DNA of 64,000 nt from Aeromonas australiensis (GTDB lineage: Bacteria > Pseudomonadota > Gammaproteobacteria > Enterobacterales > Aeromonadaceae), in the NCBI RefSeq assembly GCF_000819725.1, contig NZ_CDDH01000012.1, positions 1 through 64,000 on the forward strand, written 5' to 3'. Below are positions 50,189 through 59,538 of the stretch, piece after piece. Position 1 is the first letter of the stretch. Every line of letters begins with the position of its first letter. The position numbers and the translations under genes are program-made. The notes beneath the pieces are model-generated. The model saw nothing but the letters and a program-made list of their open reading frames with translations. It was not told the DNA's origin and did no database searches.

Positions 50189-51325
50189 TTAGGCGCGATA
50201 CTGCTTGATCAATTCAATAAAGTGGTCAAAGAGACCGGCACAGTCGTGCGGGCCCGGGCTCGCTTCGGGGTGCCCCTGGAAGCTGAAGGCCGGACGGTCG
50301 GTGCGATGGATGCCCTGCAGCGACCCGTCGAACAGGGAGACGTGGGTGGCGCGCAGGCAATCCGGCAGGCTGTTCTCGTCTACCGCAAAACCGTGGTTCT
50401 GGGCGGTGATCATCACTGTGTTGTCATCGAGGCTCTTCACCGGATGGTTGGCACCGTGGTGGCCAAACTTCATCTTGACGGTCTTGGCACCGGAGGCCAG
50501 ACCCAGCAGCTGGTGACCCAGACAGATGCCGAACACCGGGGTGTTGGTATTAAGGAAAGCCTTGATGGCCTCGATGGCGTAGTCGCACGGCTCGGGGTCG
50601 CCGGGGCCGTTGGAGAGGAAGATGCCATCCGGGTTCAGCGCCAGTACCTCGGCGGCCGGGGTCTTGGCCGGTACAACTGTCAGGCGGCAGCCACGGTCAA
50701 CCAGCATCCGCAGGATGTTGCGCTTGACGCCAAAGTCATAGGCTACCACGTGGTATTTCAGCTGGTCGGCAGCCGGGGTCACGTGCCCCTTGCCGAGCTG
50801 CCAGCTGCCTTCGGTCCAGCTGTAGGATTCGCTCACGGTCACTTCCTTGGCCAGATCCATCCCCTTCAAACCGGGGAAGGCGCGAGCCTGTTCGAGGGCA
50901 TAGGCTTCATCGACCTGCTTGCCGGCCAGAATGCAGCCAGCCTGAGCGCCTTTCTCGCGCAGGATGCGGGTCAGTTTGCGGGTGTCGATGTCGGCGATGC
51001 CAACGATATTGTGAGACTTGAGGTATTCGGAGAGGGATTGCTGATTGCGGAAATTGGAGGCAAGTATCGGAAGGTCCCGGATGATCAATCCTTGCGCATG
51101 GATTTGACTGGACTCTTCATCTTCGCTGTTGGTGCCGGTATTGCCGATATGGGGGTAAGTGAGGGTGACTATCTGACGGGAATAAGAGGGATCGGTGAGG
51201 ATTTCCTGATAGCCCGTCATCGACGTATTGAAAACCACTTCACCAACGGAACATCCCTCGGCGCCTATCGACACGCCTTTGAACACAGTTCCATCTTCCA
51301 GCACTAGCAATGCAGTGTGATTCAA
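50189..51325 (-). CDS. carA: Carbamoyl-phosphate synthase small subunit
   Basis: A 378-residue glutaminase subunit. The N-terminal CarA domain ([33 protein letters not shown]) is followed by a class I glutamine amidotransferase with nucleophile Cys in [12 protein letters not shown] and His/Glu in [11 protein letters not shown]. It starts with TTG at 51325, preceded by GGAGG 6 bases upstream; E. coli carA also uses a TTG start. A promoter and arginine-box-like site lie just upstream. Confidence 0.96.
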   Translation of the reverse strand: MNHTALLVLEDGTVFKGVSIGAEGCSVGEVVFNTSMTGYQEILTDPSYSRQIVTLTYPHIGNTGTNSEDEESSQIHAQGLIIRDLPILASNFRNQQSLSEYLKSHNIVGIADIDTRKLTRILREKGAQAGCILAGKQVDEAYALEQARAFPGLKGMDLAKEVTVSESYSWTEGSWQLGKGHVTPAADQLKYHVVAYDFGVKRNILRMLVDRGCRLTVVPAKTPAAEVLALNPDGIFLSNGPGDPEPCDYAIEAIKAFLNTNTPVFGICLGHQLLGLASGAKTVKMKFGHHGANHPVKSLDDNTVMITAQNHGFAVDENSLPDCLRATHVSLFDGSLQGIHRTDRPAFSFQGHPEASPGPHDCAGLFDHFIELIKQYRA

Positions 51326-51436
51326 GACAACCTCCAGTTATTTAGCTTTAAATTCAGCAATTTACCTGGGTGTTGCGGGCTCGATTCCGGTCTTGAACAG
51401 GACTCGAACCCGGCAGATTTCTGGCAAATTGGGCGC

Positions 51437-51464
51437 ATTCTACTTAAAAAAAGTGGCATTTCAA
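51437..51464 (-). promoter_or_regulatory. Likely carAB promoter
   Basis: On the minus strand TTGAAA (51459-51464), 16 bases, TAGAAT (51437-51442): a good sigma-70 pair about 110 bases before the carA start. Confidence 0.55.
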
Positions 51465-51481
51465 CGTCTTTTCTCAGGTGA

Positions 51482-51499
51482 AATGCATCTAAATTCAAT
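51482..51499. promoter_or_regulatory. Arginine-box-like site upstream of carAB
   Basis: AATGCATCTAAATTCAAT fits the 18-bp ArgR box pattern (TGAAT-N4-ATTCA core) with a perfect right half and one mismatch in the left half. Only one box is seen; ArgR usually needs two. Confidence 0.35.
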
Positions 51500-51929
51500 A
51501 AAAAAGCAACATTACCCATTATCTATGCACTCAATACCTTTGCAACCCCCTCCCGCGAAAGAAAAGGAAAAACCACCACCAAAAGATGCCACCAAGCCAG
51601 CAATAACGACAAAAACAAACAAAAAGACCAATTAAAACAATGGCATTTATTTTTACACAGAAAGCATTAATGACAAATTTAACGCTTTTACGATGACAAG
51701 AGTGAACGCGAGGAATGTAAAACGTTTTTCCGCGTTTGAATTTTTAGTCTTTTCCAGCCAGTGTAAAAAAATGACTTCATCCGCCATAAAGATGCTCAAA
51801 TCTGTTACCTGGTGATGACATTCAGGAAGGGGAAATCTGATGGATAACGAAATAGTGTGATTTATAAGGCATTCAGATAAAAATTGCAGAAAGTACGTCT
51901 TTTTACACAAACTCTGGCTGACTGACAGC
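51500..51929. other. Long AT-rich region upstream of carAB
   Basis: About 430 bases with no convincing gene, far more AT-rich than its surroundings. One stretch (51541-51640) is A/C-rich and gives a Lys/Pro/Thr low-complexity ORF that I do not trust. In enterics the carAB upstream region binds several regulators and bending proteins; that use is an inference here. Confidence 0.4.
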
Positions 51930-51955
51930 AAAAACCCCGGCAAGCCGGGGTTTTT
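51930..51955 (-). terminator. Terminator after dapB
   Basis: A perfect 12-bp stem, AAAAACCCCGGC (51930-51941) and GCCGGGGTTTTT (51944-51955), with T-runs in both directions. Confidence 0.85.
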
Positions 51956-51994
51956 CACTGGATAGCAGTAATACGAAAGTGCCGCACAGAGACA

Positions 51995-52924
<930 letters not shown>

Positions 52925-52983
52925 TTAATCCGAACATTTGACGGATTTAATCAGAGGAGCGAAATCGACAGATAAAAACAACT

Positions 52984-52999
52984 ATCCGTCTGGACGTCT
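52984..52999. promoter_or_regulatory. MetJ-box-like tandem site
   Basis: Two adjacent 8-mers, ATCCGTCT and GGACGTCT, match the met-box AGACGTCT at 6 and 7 of 8 positions. MetJ binds such tandem 8-mers. The site directly precedes a candidate -35 box of the NhaC-family gene. Confidence 0.5.
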
Positions 53000-53002
53000 A
53001 TC

Positions 53003-53031
53003 TTGACCTTGCGGGGTTGACTCACTACTGT
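53003..53031 (+). promoter_or_regulatory. Candidate promoter of the NhaC-family gene
   Basis: TTGACC (53003-53008), a 17-bp spacer and TACTGT (53026-53031), adjacent to the MetJ-like site. The -10 is weak. A long 110-base leader would follow, with no recognised riboswitch. Confidence 0.35.
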
Positions 53032-53140
53032 GGGCACCCCAATGCGGCAGGATGCCCGCCCTGTTTTCCCCCTATCCCTATCCGATACAGGCACAAAGCA
53101 GTTTATGACAGGAGGTCATTGTTCAATTTCAGAGGAACAC

Positions 53141-54475
53141 ATGATCCAGACTCAACCCAGTGCCAGGGCCTTGCTGCCACTTCTGGTTTTTCTCGCACTC
53201 TTTATCGGTACCGGTACCTGGCTGACCCTGCAGGGGGTCGAATTTGCCTTCTATCAGCTGCCCGCTCCGGTTGCTGCTCTGCCTGCGGTGATGCTCGCCC
53301 TGCTGCTTGGCAAAGAGAGCTTCAACAGCAATCTGGAGACCTTCTTCAAGGGGGTCGGCCACAGCAATATCATGGCGATGTGCCTTATCTATCTGCTGGC
53401 AGGGGCCTTTGCCAGCGTGGCCAAGGCCACCGGCGGGGTTGATGCCACTGTGGCGCTGGGTTTGTCGCTCATCCCCGGCTGGGCACTGCTGCCCGGGCTG
53501 TTCCTTATCTCTGCCTTTATTGCTACCGCCATGGGTACCTCGATGGGTACCATAGGTGCAGTCGCCCCTGTGGCCCTTGGCGTGGCACAGGCGGCGGATA
53601 TCAATCCGGTACTGATGGCAGGTACCATCCTCTCCGGCGCCATGTTTGGCGATAACCTCTCCATCATCTCCGACACCACTATCGCGGCCACCCGCAGTCA
53701 AGGGTGCGAGATGAAGGACAAGTTCCGCGAGAACATCAAGATTGCCGCCCCTGCCGCCATCGCGGTGATCCTGCTCTATCTGACTCTGGGCTCAGTGGGT
53801 GAAGCCCCTGCCAGCGGCAACGCCATCGAGCTGTTCAAGGTGATGCCCTATCTGCTCATTCTTGGGCTGGCGCTCGCCGGGGTGAATGTGTTTGTGGTGC
53901 TGGGGATCGGCATTCTGGCCGCCGGTACGGTAGGCATGATCAACGGCTACGCCATCGGCCAGTTCAGCAAGGATATCTATCAGGGTTTTACCGGCATGCA
54001 GGAGATCTTCTTGCTCTCCATGCTGATCGGCGGTCTCGGTGCCCTGATGGAGCGCCAGGGGGGGCTGGCCTGGATCAGCGAGCGCATCAGCGCTCTGATT
54101 GCCCGTTTCACTCGCGAGCACAATGGTGAACAGAACGAGAAAGCGGCCGAGCTCGGCATCGCCGGGGTGGTGAGCCTCACCAACCTCTGCACCGCCAACA
54201 ACACGGTGGCCATTATCGTCGCCAGCAAGGTGGCCCGGGATCTGGCCGAACACCACGGGGTCACCCCGCGCCGCGCCGCCTCCATGCTCGATATCTTCTC
54301 CTGCGTGGTACAGGGTCTGATCCCCTGGGGCGCACAGGCGCTGCTGCTCGGCTCCATCTTCGCCCTGTCGCCGTTGGCGGTAGTGAGCATGAGTTTCTAC
54401 CCGATGGCGCTGGCTGTAGCGGCACTGATTGCAGTGTTTGTGAAACACCAGATGCGCGGCAAGGCTGACAAGTAA
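53141..54475 (+). CDS. NhaC-family Na+/H+ antiporter-like transporter, candidate methionine transporter MetT
   Basis: A 444-residue inner-membrane protein with about 11 hydrophobic helices. NhaC-family motifs include ATAMGTSMGTIGAVAPVALG, LSGAMFGDNLSIISDTTIAA and the late TNLCTANNTVAIIVASKVARD. The family contains sodium/proton and substrate antiporters; one branch (MetT) is a predicted methionine importer under MetJ control. A tandem MetJ-like site upstream favours that here, as an inference. AGAGGAACAC precedes ATG 53141. Its last 25 codons are duplicated just downstream. Confidence 0.8.
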   Translation: MIQTQPSARALLPLLVFLALFIGTGTWLTLQGVEFAFYQLPAPVAALPAVMLALLLGKESFNSNLETFFKGVGHSNIMAMCLIYLLAGAFASVAKATGGVDATVALGLSLIPGWALLPGLFLISAFIATAMGTSMGTIGAVAPVALGVAQAADINPVLMAGTILSGAMFGDNLSIISDTTIAATRSQGCEMKDKFRENIKIAAPAAIAVILLYLTLGSVGEAPASGNAIELFKVMPYLLILGLALAGVNVFVVLGIGILAAGTVGMINGYAIGQFSKDIYQGFTGMQEIFLLSMLIGGLGALMERQGGLAWISERISALIARFTREHNGEQNEKAAELGIAGVVSLTNLCTANNTVAIIVASKVARDLAEHHGVTPRRAASMLDIFSCVVQGLIPWGAQALLLGSIFALSPLAVVSMSFYPMALAVAALIAVFVKHQMRGKADK

Positions 54476-54488
54476 CAGGATAACGTCC

Positions 54489-54578
54489 ATGCGTTTCTAC
54501 ACAGGATTAGCGCTCGCGGTGGCGGCACTCATTGCAGTGTTTGTGAAGCACCAGATGCGCGGCAAGGCTGACAAGTAA
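54489..54578 (+). CDS. 29-residue single-helix ORF copied from the end of the NhaC-family gene
   Basis: The ORF reads MRFYTGLALAVAALIAVFV then KHQMRGKADK, repeating the last residues of the preceding gene (SFYPMALAVAALIAVFV then KHQMRGKADK). It has its own ATG and an AGGATAAC ribosome binding site 13 bases after the upstream stop. Within the shared 22 C-terminal codons the two copies differ at five bases, all synonymous. It could make a membrane microprotein with the antiporter's last helix, or be the stub of a replaced allele that still carries its original codons. Confidence 0.5.
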   Translation: MRFYTGLALAVAALIAVFVKHQMRGKADK

Positions 54579-54610
54579 CAGACCAGAGGCTGGCGCGCCG
54601 ACATGCCGTC

Positions 54611-54637
54611 AACAGGGGCCGTACCCTAGCCCCTGTT
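54611..54637 (+). terminator. Hairpin after the NhaC-family locus
   Basis: AACAGGGGC and GCCCCTGTT form a 9-bp stem with a 9-nt loop; no T-run follows, so termination is only probable. Confidence 0.45.
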
Positions 54638-54790
54638 AATGCAATATCGGATACACCGGCGTTTATCCCCCTCCCCGTGCATCAGCCGTCCGGGGCGGGA
54701 GTCCTCCTGTCACCCCTTAACGTCAAGAGTGAGTGTGCTAAGGTAGAGCGCGTTCAAGCCATCGATGCGCAGCTATACCAGAGGTTCCCC

Positions 54791-55387
54791 ATGCATGAGT
54801 CCCAACCCGAACGTCAATCCCTGCGCCAACTGGTTCGTCAACGCCGCAAAAATCTGAGTCCGGCCGAGCAGCAAGCGGCGGCCCAACAGCTGCTGGCCCA
54901 GTTCAAGCAACACCCCGAGATCCTCGCCGCCAAACGGATTGCCCTCTATCTGGCCAATGACGGGGAGATCAATCCCTTGCCCACCATCCACTGGCTGTGG
55001 GCCCAGCACAAAGAGGTCTACCTGCCGGTGCTCCACCCCTTTACCCCGGGTCACCTGCTCTTTTTGCGCTATACCGCCACCAGCCCCATGGTGCGCAACC
55101 GCTACGGCATCGAAGAGCCGGAGCTGGATATCCTGCAGGTGGTGCCCCACAGCACCCTCGATCTGATTTGCACCCCGCTGGTTGCCTTCGATGCCCATGG
55201 CAATCGCCTTGGCATGGGGGGCGGCTACTACGATCGCACTCTCGCCATCTGGCATGAGCACAAGCTGGGCCCCAAGCCACTCGGCATTGCCCACGATTGC
55301 CAGCAGGTAGATGCAATCCCGCAAGAGGAGTGGGATGTGCCGCTGCCCCAGATCATCACCCCGAGCCACTGCTGGCGCTTTGAATAG
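54791..55387 (+). CDS. fau: 5-formyltetrahydrofolate cyclo-ligase
   Basis: A 198-residue enzyme that converts 5-formyl-THF to 5,10-methenyl-THF with ATP. The conserved LRQLVRQRRKNLSPAEQQ start, ALYLANDGEINP, and the nucleotide/substrate loop GNRLGMGGGYYDRTLA are diagnostic. ATG 54791 matches the family length; the frame is open 38 codons further upstream without similarity. In many gammaproteobacteria the 6S RNA gene precedes this gene; I could not recognise a 6S RNA here. Confidence 0.92.
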   Translation: MHESQPERQSLRQLVRQRRKNLSPAEQQAAAQQLLAQFKQHPEILAAKRIALYLANDGEINPLPTIHWLWAQHKEVYLPVLHPFTPGHLLFLRYTATSPMVRNRYGIEEPELDILQVVPHSTLDLICTPLVAFDAHGNRLGMGGGYYDRTLAIWHEHKLGPKPLGIAHDCQQVDAIPQEEWDVPLPQIITPSHCWRFE

Positions 55388-55491
55388 GCTGTTTTTGGCC
55401 GGCAGCCCCGGCTTTGTGCGCGCAAACGCAGAATAAACAGGCAAACGATTTACAAAGTCCCTCTTTTTGCCCCGGAACGTGAGCAACAAGG

Positions 55492-55520
55492 TCGCGACGG
55501 GGTACCGGGTTGGATATAAT
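55492..55520 (+). promoter_or_regulatory. Likely rpiA promoter
   Basis: A perfect TATAAT at 55515-55520, 29 bases before the rpiA ATG, with a weak -35 region (TCGCGA) 17 bases upstream. Confidence 0.45.
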
Positions 55521-55548
55521 GCGCCCGCTTTTTTCTTAAGGAACGATC

Positions 55549-56202
55549 ATGACTCAAGATGAAATGAAGAAGGCGGCCGGTTGGGCTGCGCTCAAGTATG
55601 TGGTTCCCGGCACCATCGTCGGGGTGGGCACCGGCTCTACCGTCAACCACTTTATCGACGCGCTGGCGACCATGAAGGACGAGATCAAGGGGGCGGTGTC
55701 CAGCTCAGTGGCCTCTACCGAGCGCCTCAAGGGCTTCGGCATCACCGTATATGATCTCAACGAGATCGACGCCCTCTCCGTCTATGTGGATGGCGCCGAC
55801 GAGATCAACGCAACCCGCGACATGATCAAGGGCGGTGGCGCAGCCCTGACCCGCGAGAAGATCGTTGCCGCCGTCGCTGACAAGTTCATCTGCATCATCG
55901 ACAACACCAAAACCGTCGAGGTGCTGGGCCAGTTCCCGCTGCCGGTGGAGGTGATCCCGATGGCCCGCGAATACGTGGCCCGCGAAATTCGCAAACTGGG
56001 TGGCAACCCGGTGTGGCGTGAAGGGGTGGTCACCGACAACGGCAACCACATTCTGGATGTGAAAGGCATGGCCATTACCGACGCCAAGGCGCTGGAAGTG
56101 CGACTGAACGCCATTGTTGGTGTGGTCACCAACGGCCTGTTCGCCGCGCGCGGCGCCGATGTGGTCCTGATCGGTACACCGGACGGCGTGATTACCCAGT
56201 AA
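55549..56202 (+). CDS. rpiA: Ribose-5-phosphate isomerase A
   Basis: A 217-residue enzyme interconverting ribose 5-phosphate and ribulose 5-phosphate. Motifs: [16 protein letters not shown] (phosphate loop), [26 protein letters not shown] in its two parts (catalytic Asp and Glu, and the Lys), and [20 protein letters not shown]. The length and ends match RpiA. It is followed by a terminator and then serA, the conserved neighbour. Confidence 0.96.
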   Translation: MTQDEMKKAAGWAALKYVVPGTIVGVGTGSTVNHFIDALATMKDEIKGAVSSSVASTERLKGFGITVYDLNEIDALSVYVDGADEINATRDMIKGGGAALTREKIVAAVADKFICIIDNTKTVEVLGQFPLPVEVIPMAREYVAREIRKLGGNPVWREGVVTDNGNHILDVKGMAITDAKALEVRLNAIVGVVTNGLFAARGADVVLIGTPDGVITQ

Positions 56203-56526
56203 TCCCGACACCGGCAGCACAGTGCAGCGGCATCCTCCCTCGCCCGCCAGCGCCACTCTGGCAGCCCTGACACAACAGCTGCGTTGCTTGAGCCCCGGGA
56301 TGGGATATGACCGAAACATTGCATTGTGAATAAATGACGGCGCCTGATGGCGCCGTTTTTATTTATCCCTCAACAAGTTGCATTCGGATGTTTACAACAA
56401 TCGTTGATAACTTCAAAGAATTTGACTTTCGTCACAAATATTCCTTCTCCCGAACGTTTTTGCTACTTTACGGTTTTCTTCGCACACCAAATCTGCACTT
56501 ACGTTTGCACATACAGAGGGATCGTC
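56203..56526. other. rpiA-serA intergenic region with terminator
   Basis: Contains the rpiA terminator (56337-56361) and an AT-rich leader that should hold the serA promoter; TTGACT at 56422-56427 is a possible -35 box but no good -10 follows it at 16-18 bp. Confidence 0.45.
56337..56361 (+). terminator. Terminator after rpiA
   Basis: ACGGCGCC and GGCGCCGT (loop TGAT) followed by TTTTATTT: a clear intrinsic terminator. Confidence 0.88.
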
Positions 56527-57759
56527 ATGACTGCCAAGTTTTCACTGGACAAGGATAAAATCAAGGTGCTGCTGCTGGAGGGAGTCCATCCCAACACGGT
56601 AGAGACCTTTCGCGGAGCAGGTTACACCAGTGTGGAGTATCTCAAGACCTCTCTTTCCGAAGAGGAGCTGATCGAGCAGATCCGCGATGTCCATTTCATC
56701 GGGCTTCGCTCGCGCACCCAGATCACCGAAAAAGTGCTGGATGCCGCCAACAAGCTGGTCGCCATCGGCTGCTTCTGCATCGGTACCAACCAGGTGGAAC
56801 TGGAAGCGGCCCAAATCCGCGGTATTCCGGTCTTCAACGCCCCCTTTTCCAACACCCGCTCGGTCGCCGAGCTGGTACTGGGTGAGATCCTGCTGCTGCT
56901 GCGCGGCATCCCCGAGAAGAACGCCAAGTGCCATCGCGGCGTGTGGGAAAAACTGGCCAACCGCTCGGTGGAAGCGCGCGGCAAGAAGCTCGGCATCATC
57001 GGCTACGGCCACATCGGTACCCAGCTTGGCATCATCGCCGAGAGCATCGGCATGAAGGTTTATTACTACGATATCGAGAACAAGCTCTCGCTGGGCAACG
57101 CCATTCAGGTGCCAAGCATGGTCGAGCTGCTCAATATGTCCGACGTCATCAGCCTGCACGTTCCCGAAACCCCCTCCACCAAGAACATGATCGGTGCCGA
57201 GCAGCTGCGGATGATGAAACCGGGCGCCATCTTTATCAACGCCGCCCGCGGTACCGTGGTGGATATCGATGCGCTGGCTGACGTGATCAAAAGTGGTCAT
57301 ATCGCCGGCGCCGCCATCGACGTCTTCCCGGTCGAGCCCAAGTCCAACGACGAGGAGTTCCAAAGTCCGCTGCGTGGGCTGGAGAACGTCATCCTGACCC
57401 CGCACATCGGTGGCACCACCCATGAAGCGCAGGAGAACATCGGGCTGGAAGTGGCCAACAAGCTCATCAAGTACTCCGACAACGGCTCCACCCTCTCCGC
57501 CGTCAACTTCCCGGAAGTGTCGCTGCCGGGCCACAAGGGCTCCAGCCGTCTGCTGCACATTCACCGCAACCAGCCCGGTGTCATGAACCAGATCAACCAG
57601 ATCTTCGCCGAAGAGGGGATCAACATCGCCGGTCAATACCTGCAGACCAGCAGCCATATCGGCTACGTGGTGATCGACGTGGAAACCGAGCATAGCGAGA
57701 AGGCGCTCACCAAACTCAAGGAGATCAAGGGCACCATCCGCGCCCGGATCCTCCACTGA
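56527..57759 (+). CDS. serA: D-3-phosphoglycerate dehydrogenase
   Basis: A 410-residue NAD-dependent enzyme, the first step of serine synthesis. It contains IGLRSRTQITEKVLDAA, the NAD fold IIGYGHIGTQLGIIAE, INAARGTVVDIDALAD, the catalytic His in TPHIGGTTHEAQENIG, and a C-terminal ACT domain (HRNQPGVMNQINQIFAEEGI) that binds serine for feedback inhibition. AGAGGG precedes ATG 56527; the frame is open further upstream. Followed by its own terminator. Confidence 0.96.
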   Translation: MTAKFSLDKDKIKVLLLEGVHPNTVETFRGAGYTSVEYLKTSLSEEELIEQIRDVHFIGLRSRTQITEKVLDAANKLVAIGCFCIGTNQVELEAAQIRGIPVFNAPFSNTRSVAELVLGEILLLLRGIPEKNAKCHRGVWEKLANRSVEARGKKLGIIGYGHIGTQLGIIAESIGMKVYYYDIENKLSLGNAIQVPSMVELLNMSDVISLHVPETPSTKNMIGAEQLRMMKPGAIFINAARGTVVDIDALADVIKSGHIAGAAIDVFPVEPKSNDEEFQSPLRGLENVILTPHIGGTTHEAQENIGLEVANKLIKYSDNGSTLSAVNFPEVSLPGHKGSSRLLHIHRNQPGVMNQINQIFAEEGINIAGQYLQTSSHIGYVVIDVETEHSEKALTKLKEIKGTIRARILH

Positions 57760-57779
57760 TAAGCCCTTATCTGCGCAGC

Positions 57780-57809
57780 AAAAAGCCCGTCGTGATGACG
57801 GGCTTTTTT
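57780..57809 (+). terminator. Terminator after serA
   Basis: AAAAAGCCCGTC and GACGGGCTTTTT form a 12-bp stem with loop GTGAT, ending in six T residues. Confidence 0.9.
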
Positions 57810-57835
57810 ATGTTGCAGAGCCTAAATCGTGTTCG

Positions 57836-57920
57836 CTCCCTTCTCCCCTCGCGGGAGAAGGGCTGGGGATGAGGGGGAGAAGATATCTCCCTCACCCTGC
57901 TCTCTCGCAGGGAGAGTGCG
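57836..57920. repeat. REP-like palindromic intergenic element
   Basis: A perfect hairpin (57838-57847 with 57853-57862, loop CTCGC), then a second degenerate copy in inverted orientation (57872-57912, centred on AGATATCT). The sequence type (CTCCC...GGGAG with GGGTGAGGG-like flanks) resembles interspersed palindromic elements of many gammaproteobacteria. Copy number elsewhere cannot be seen from this window. Confidence 0.6.
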
Positions 57921-57945
57921 CAAACTCACCGGCAAGATATGTGCT

Positions 57946-58326
57946 CTACCACCACCCCAGTAAATTGCGGCCCACCAGCGCCCCCCATACCAACCCATTG
58001 AGGGCCAGCGCGATAAACACCGCTGCAGAGCCGAGATCCTTCGCGCGGCCGGAGAGCTCGTGATGCTCGGAGCCAACCCTGTCTACCACGGCTTCAATGG
58101 CAGAGTTGAGGATCTCGACAATCACCACCAGCCAGCTGATGACAACCAGCAGCAGGATCTGGTTGAGAGAATCCCCCAGCCAGAAAGCCAGCGGCATCAG
58201 CAACATGATCAGCATCAGCTCCTGCCGAAAAGCGGCTTCATTGACCCAGGCTGACCTGAGCCCCTTGATGCTGTAACCGGTTGCGTTGATGATGCGGGTG
58301 ACCCCGGTTGCCCCTGGCTTTGCCAC
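57946..58326 (-). CDS. dgkA: Diacylglycerol kinase
   Basis: A 126-residue, three-helix inner-membrane enzyme that phosphorylates diacylglycerol with ATP. The hallmark residues are present: VNEAAFRQELML (the glutamates) and EILNSAIEAVVDRVGSEHHELSGRAKDLGSAAV in its parts. The start is taken as GTG 58326 (VAKPGATGVTRII), which has GAGGTA 6 bases upstream and matches the family N-terminus; a GTG at 58362 would add 12 residues. Divergent from aroH. Confidence 0.9.
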   Translation of the reverse strand: MAKPGATGVTRIINATGYSIKGLRSAWVNEAAFRQELMLIMLLMPLAFWLGDSLNQILLLVVISWLVVIVEILNSAIEAVVDRVGSEHHELSGRAKDLGSAAVFIALALNGLVWGALVGRNLLGWW

Positions 58327-58470
58327 GCTATCTACCTCATTTGAAATCGATTTTGGCCTCACATCCTATCAGAGCCCCCCAAGGTTTCAATCAGGGGACT
58401 TTTGCTTTATTTTATCTCTTCGCCTTTTCGCCCCTTGCGGCTGACACCACCCACTCGAGACTTGAGTTGT

Positions 58471-59538
58471 ATGTCCATTCACACAGATGAATTGCGCACC
58501 CGTCGCCTGGAGTCACTGATCACTCCGAGCGAGCTTGCCCACGCGTTTCCGATCACCGATACCATTGCCCAGAATCTGCTGGATGCCCGTCGCGAAGTGG
58601 AAGCCATTCTGGCCGGAGACGATCAGCGCCTGCTGGTCATCGTCGGCCCCTGCTCCATCCATGATCCCGCGGCCGCCCACGAGTATGCCAAGCGCCTCAA
58701 CGCACTGCGCGAGCAGTATAAAGAGAGCCTCTGCATCGTGATGCGCACCTATTTCGAGAAGCCGCGCACCATCGTCGGCTGGAAAGGGCTCATCAATGAT
58801 CCGCGCCTCGATGGCAGCTTCGATGTCAACGAAGGGCTCAAACTGGCGCGCAAGCTGCTGGTCGATATCAACGAACTGGGCATGCCCACCGCCACCGAGT
58901 TCCTCGACATGGTGACCGGCCAGTACATTGCCGACCTCATCACCTGGGGTGCCATCGGCGCCCGTACCACCGAGTCCCAGGTACACCGCGAGATGGCCTC
59001 CGCCCTCTCCTGCCCGGTCGGCTTCAAGAACGGCACCGACGGCAACACCCGCATCGCCATCGATGCGGTGCGCGCCGCCCGCCACAGCCACATTTTCTAT
59101 TCGCCGGACAAAGACGGCAAGATGACCATCTACCGCACCGCCGGTAACCCCTTTGGTCATGTGATCCTGCGTGGCGGTCACCGCCCCAACTACGACACCG
59201 CCAGCATCGACGAAGCGTGTGAAGCGCTGGCCGATGTGGGCCTGCCGGAGCGGCTGGTGGTCGATTTCAGCCATGGCAACAGCATGAAGGATCACCGTCG
59301 CCAGCTGCTGGTGGCGCAAGACATCTGCGATCAGCTGCGCCGCGGCCGCACCGGCATCGCCGGCATCATGGCAGAAAGCTTCCTGGTGGAAGGGCGTCAG
59401 GATGTGGAGAACGGCTGCGCCGCCACCTTTGGCCAGAGCATCACCGATGCCTGCCTGTCGTGGAGCGACAGCGAAACCCTGTTAGCGATGCTGGCCGAAG
59501 CCGCGCTGGTACGGTTGAACAAAGCAGACCTGCGGTAA
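58471..59538 (+). CDS. aroH: 3-deoxy-7-phosphoheptulonate synthase, AroH-like
   Basis: A 355-residue class I DAHP synthase. Its N-terminus (HTDELRTRRLESLITPSELA) and PTATEFLDMVTGQ resemble the tryptophan-sensitive AroH of E. coli more than AroF. Catalytic motifs are intact: LLVIVGPCSIHD, FEKPRTIVGWKG, GAIGARTTESQVHRE, GFKNGTDG, VDFSHGNSMKDH. The C-terminal 37 codons (from FGQSITDACLSW) are the first unit of a four-copy 128-bp array, and its stop at 59536-59538 lies inside that unit. No TrpR operator was recognised upstream. Confidence 0.92.
   Translation: MSIHTDELRTRRLESLITPSELAHAFPITDTIAQNLLDARREVEAILAGDDQRLLVIVGPCSIHDPAAAHEYAKRLNALREQYKESLCIVMRTYFEKPRTIVGWKGLINDPRLDGSFDVNEGLKLARKLLVDINELGMPTATEFLDMVTGQYIADLITWGAIGARTTESQVHREMASALSCPVGFKNGTDGNTRIAIDAVRAARHSHIFYSPDKDGKMTIYRTAGNPFGHVILRGGHRPNYDTASIDEACEALADVGLPERLVVDFSHGNSMKDHRRQLLVAQDICDQLRRGRTGIAGIMAESFLVEGRQDVENGCAATFGQSITDACLSWSDSETLLAMLAEAALVRLNKADLR

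Noticed and set aside
51361-51420. Short stretch resembling a tRNA T-arm (ACTCGAACCCGG-like) upstream of carA
   Set aside because: No complete cloverleaf or acceptor stem can be formed.
51393-51635. 80-codon Lys/Pro/Thr-rich ORF in the carAB upstream region
   Set aside because: Low-complexity, overlaps the carAB promoter, and has no ribosome binding site.
51653-51958. 101-codon minus-strand ORF between carA and dapB
   Set aside because: It overlaps the dapB terminator and resembles no protein; AT-rich intergenic DNA gives such frames by chance.
54579-54790. Expected place of 6S RNA (ssrS) before fau
   Set aside because: No long bubble-shaped hairpin resembling 6S RNA could be recognised.
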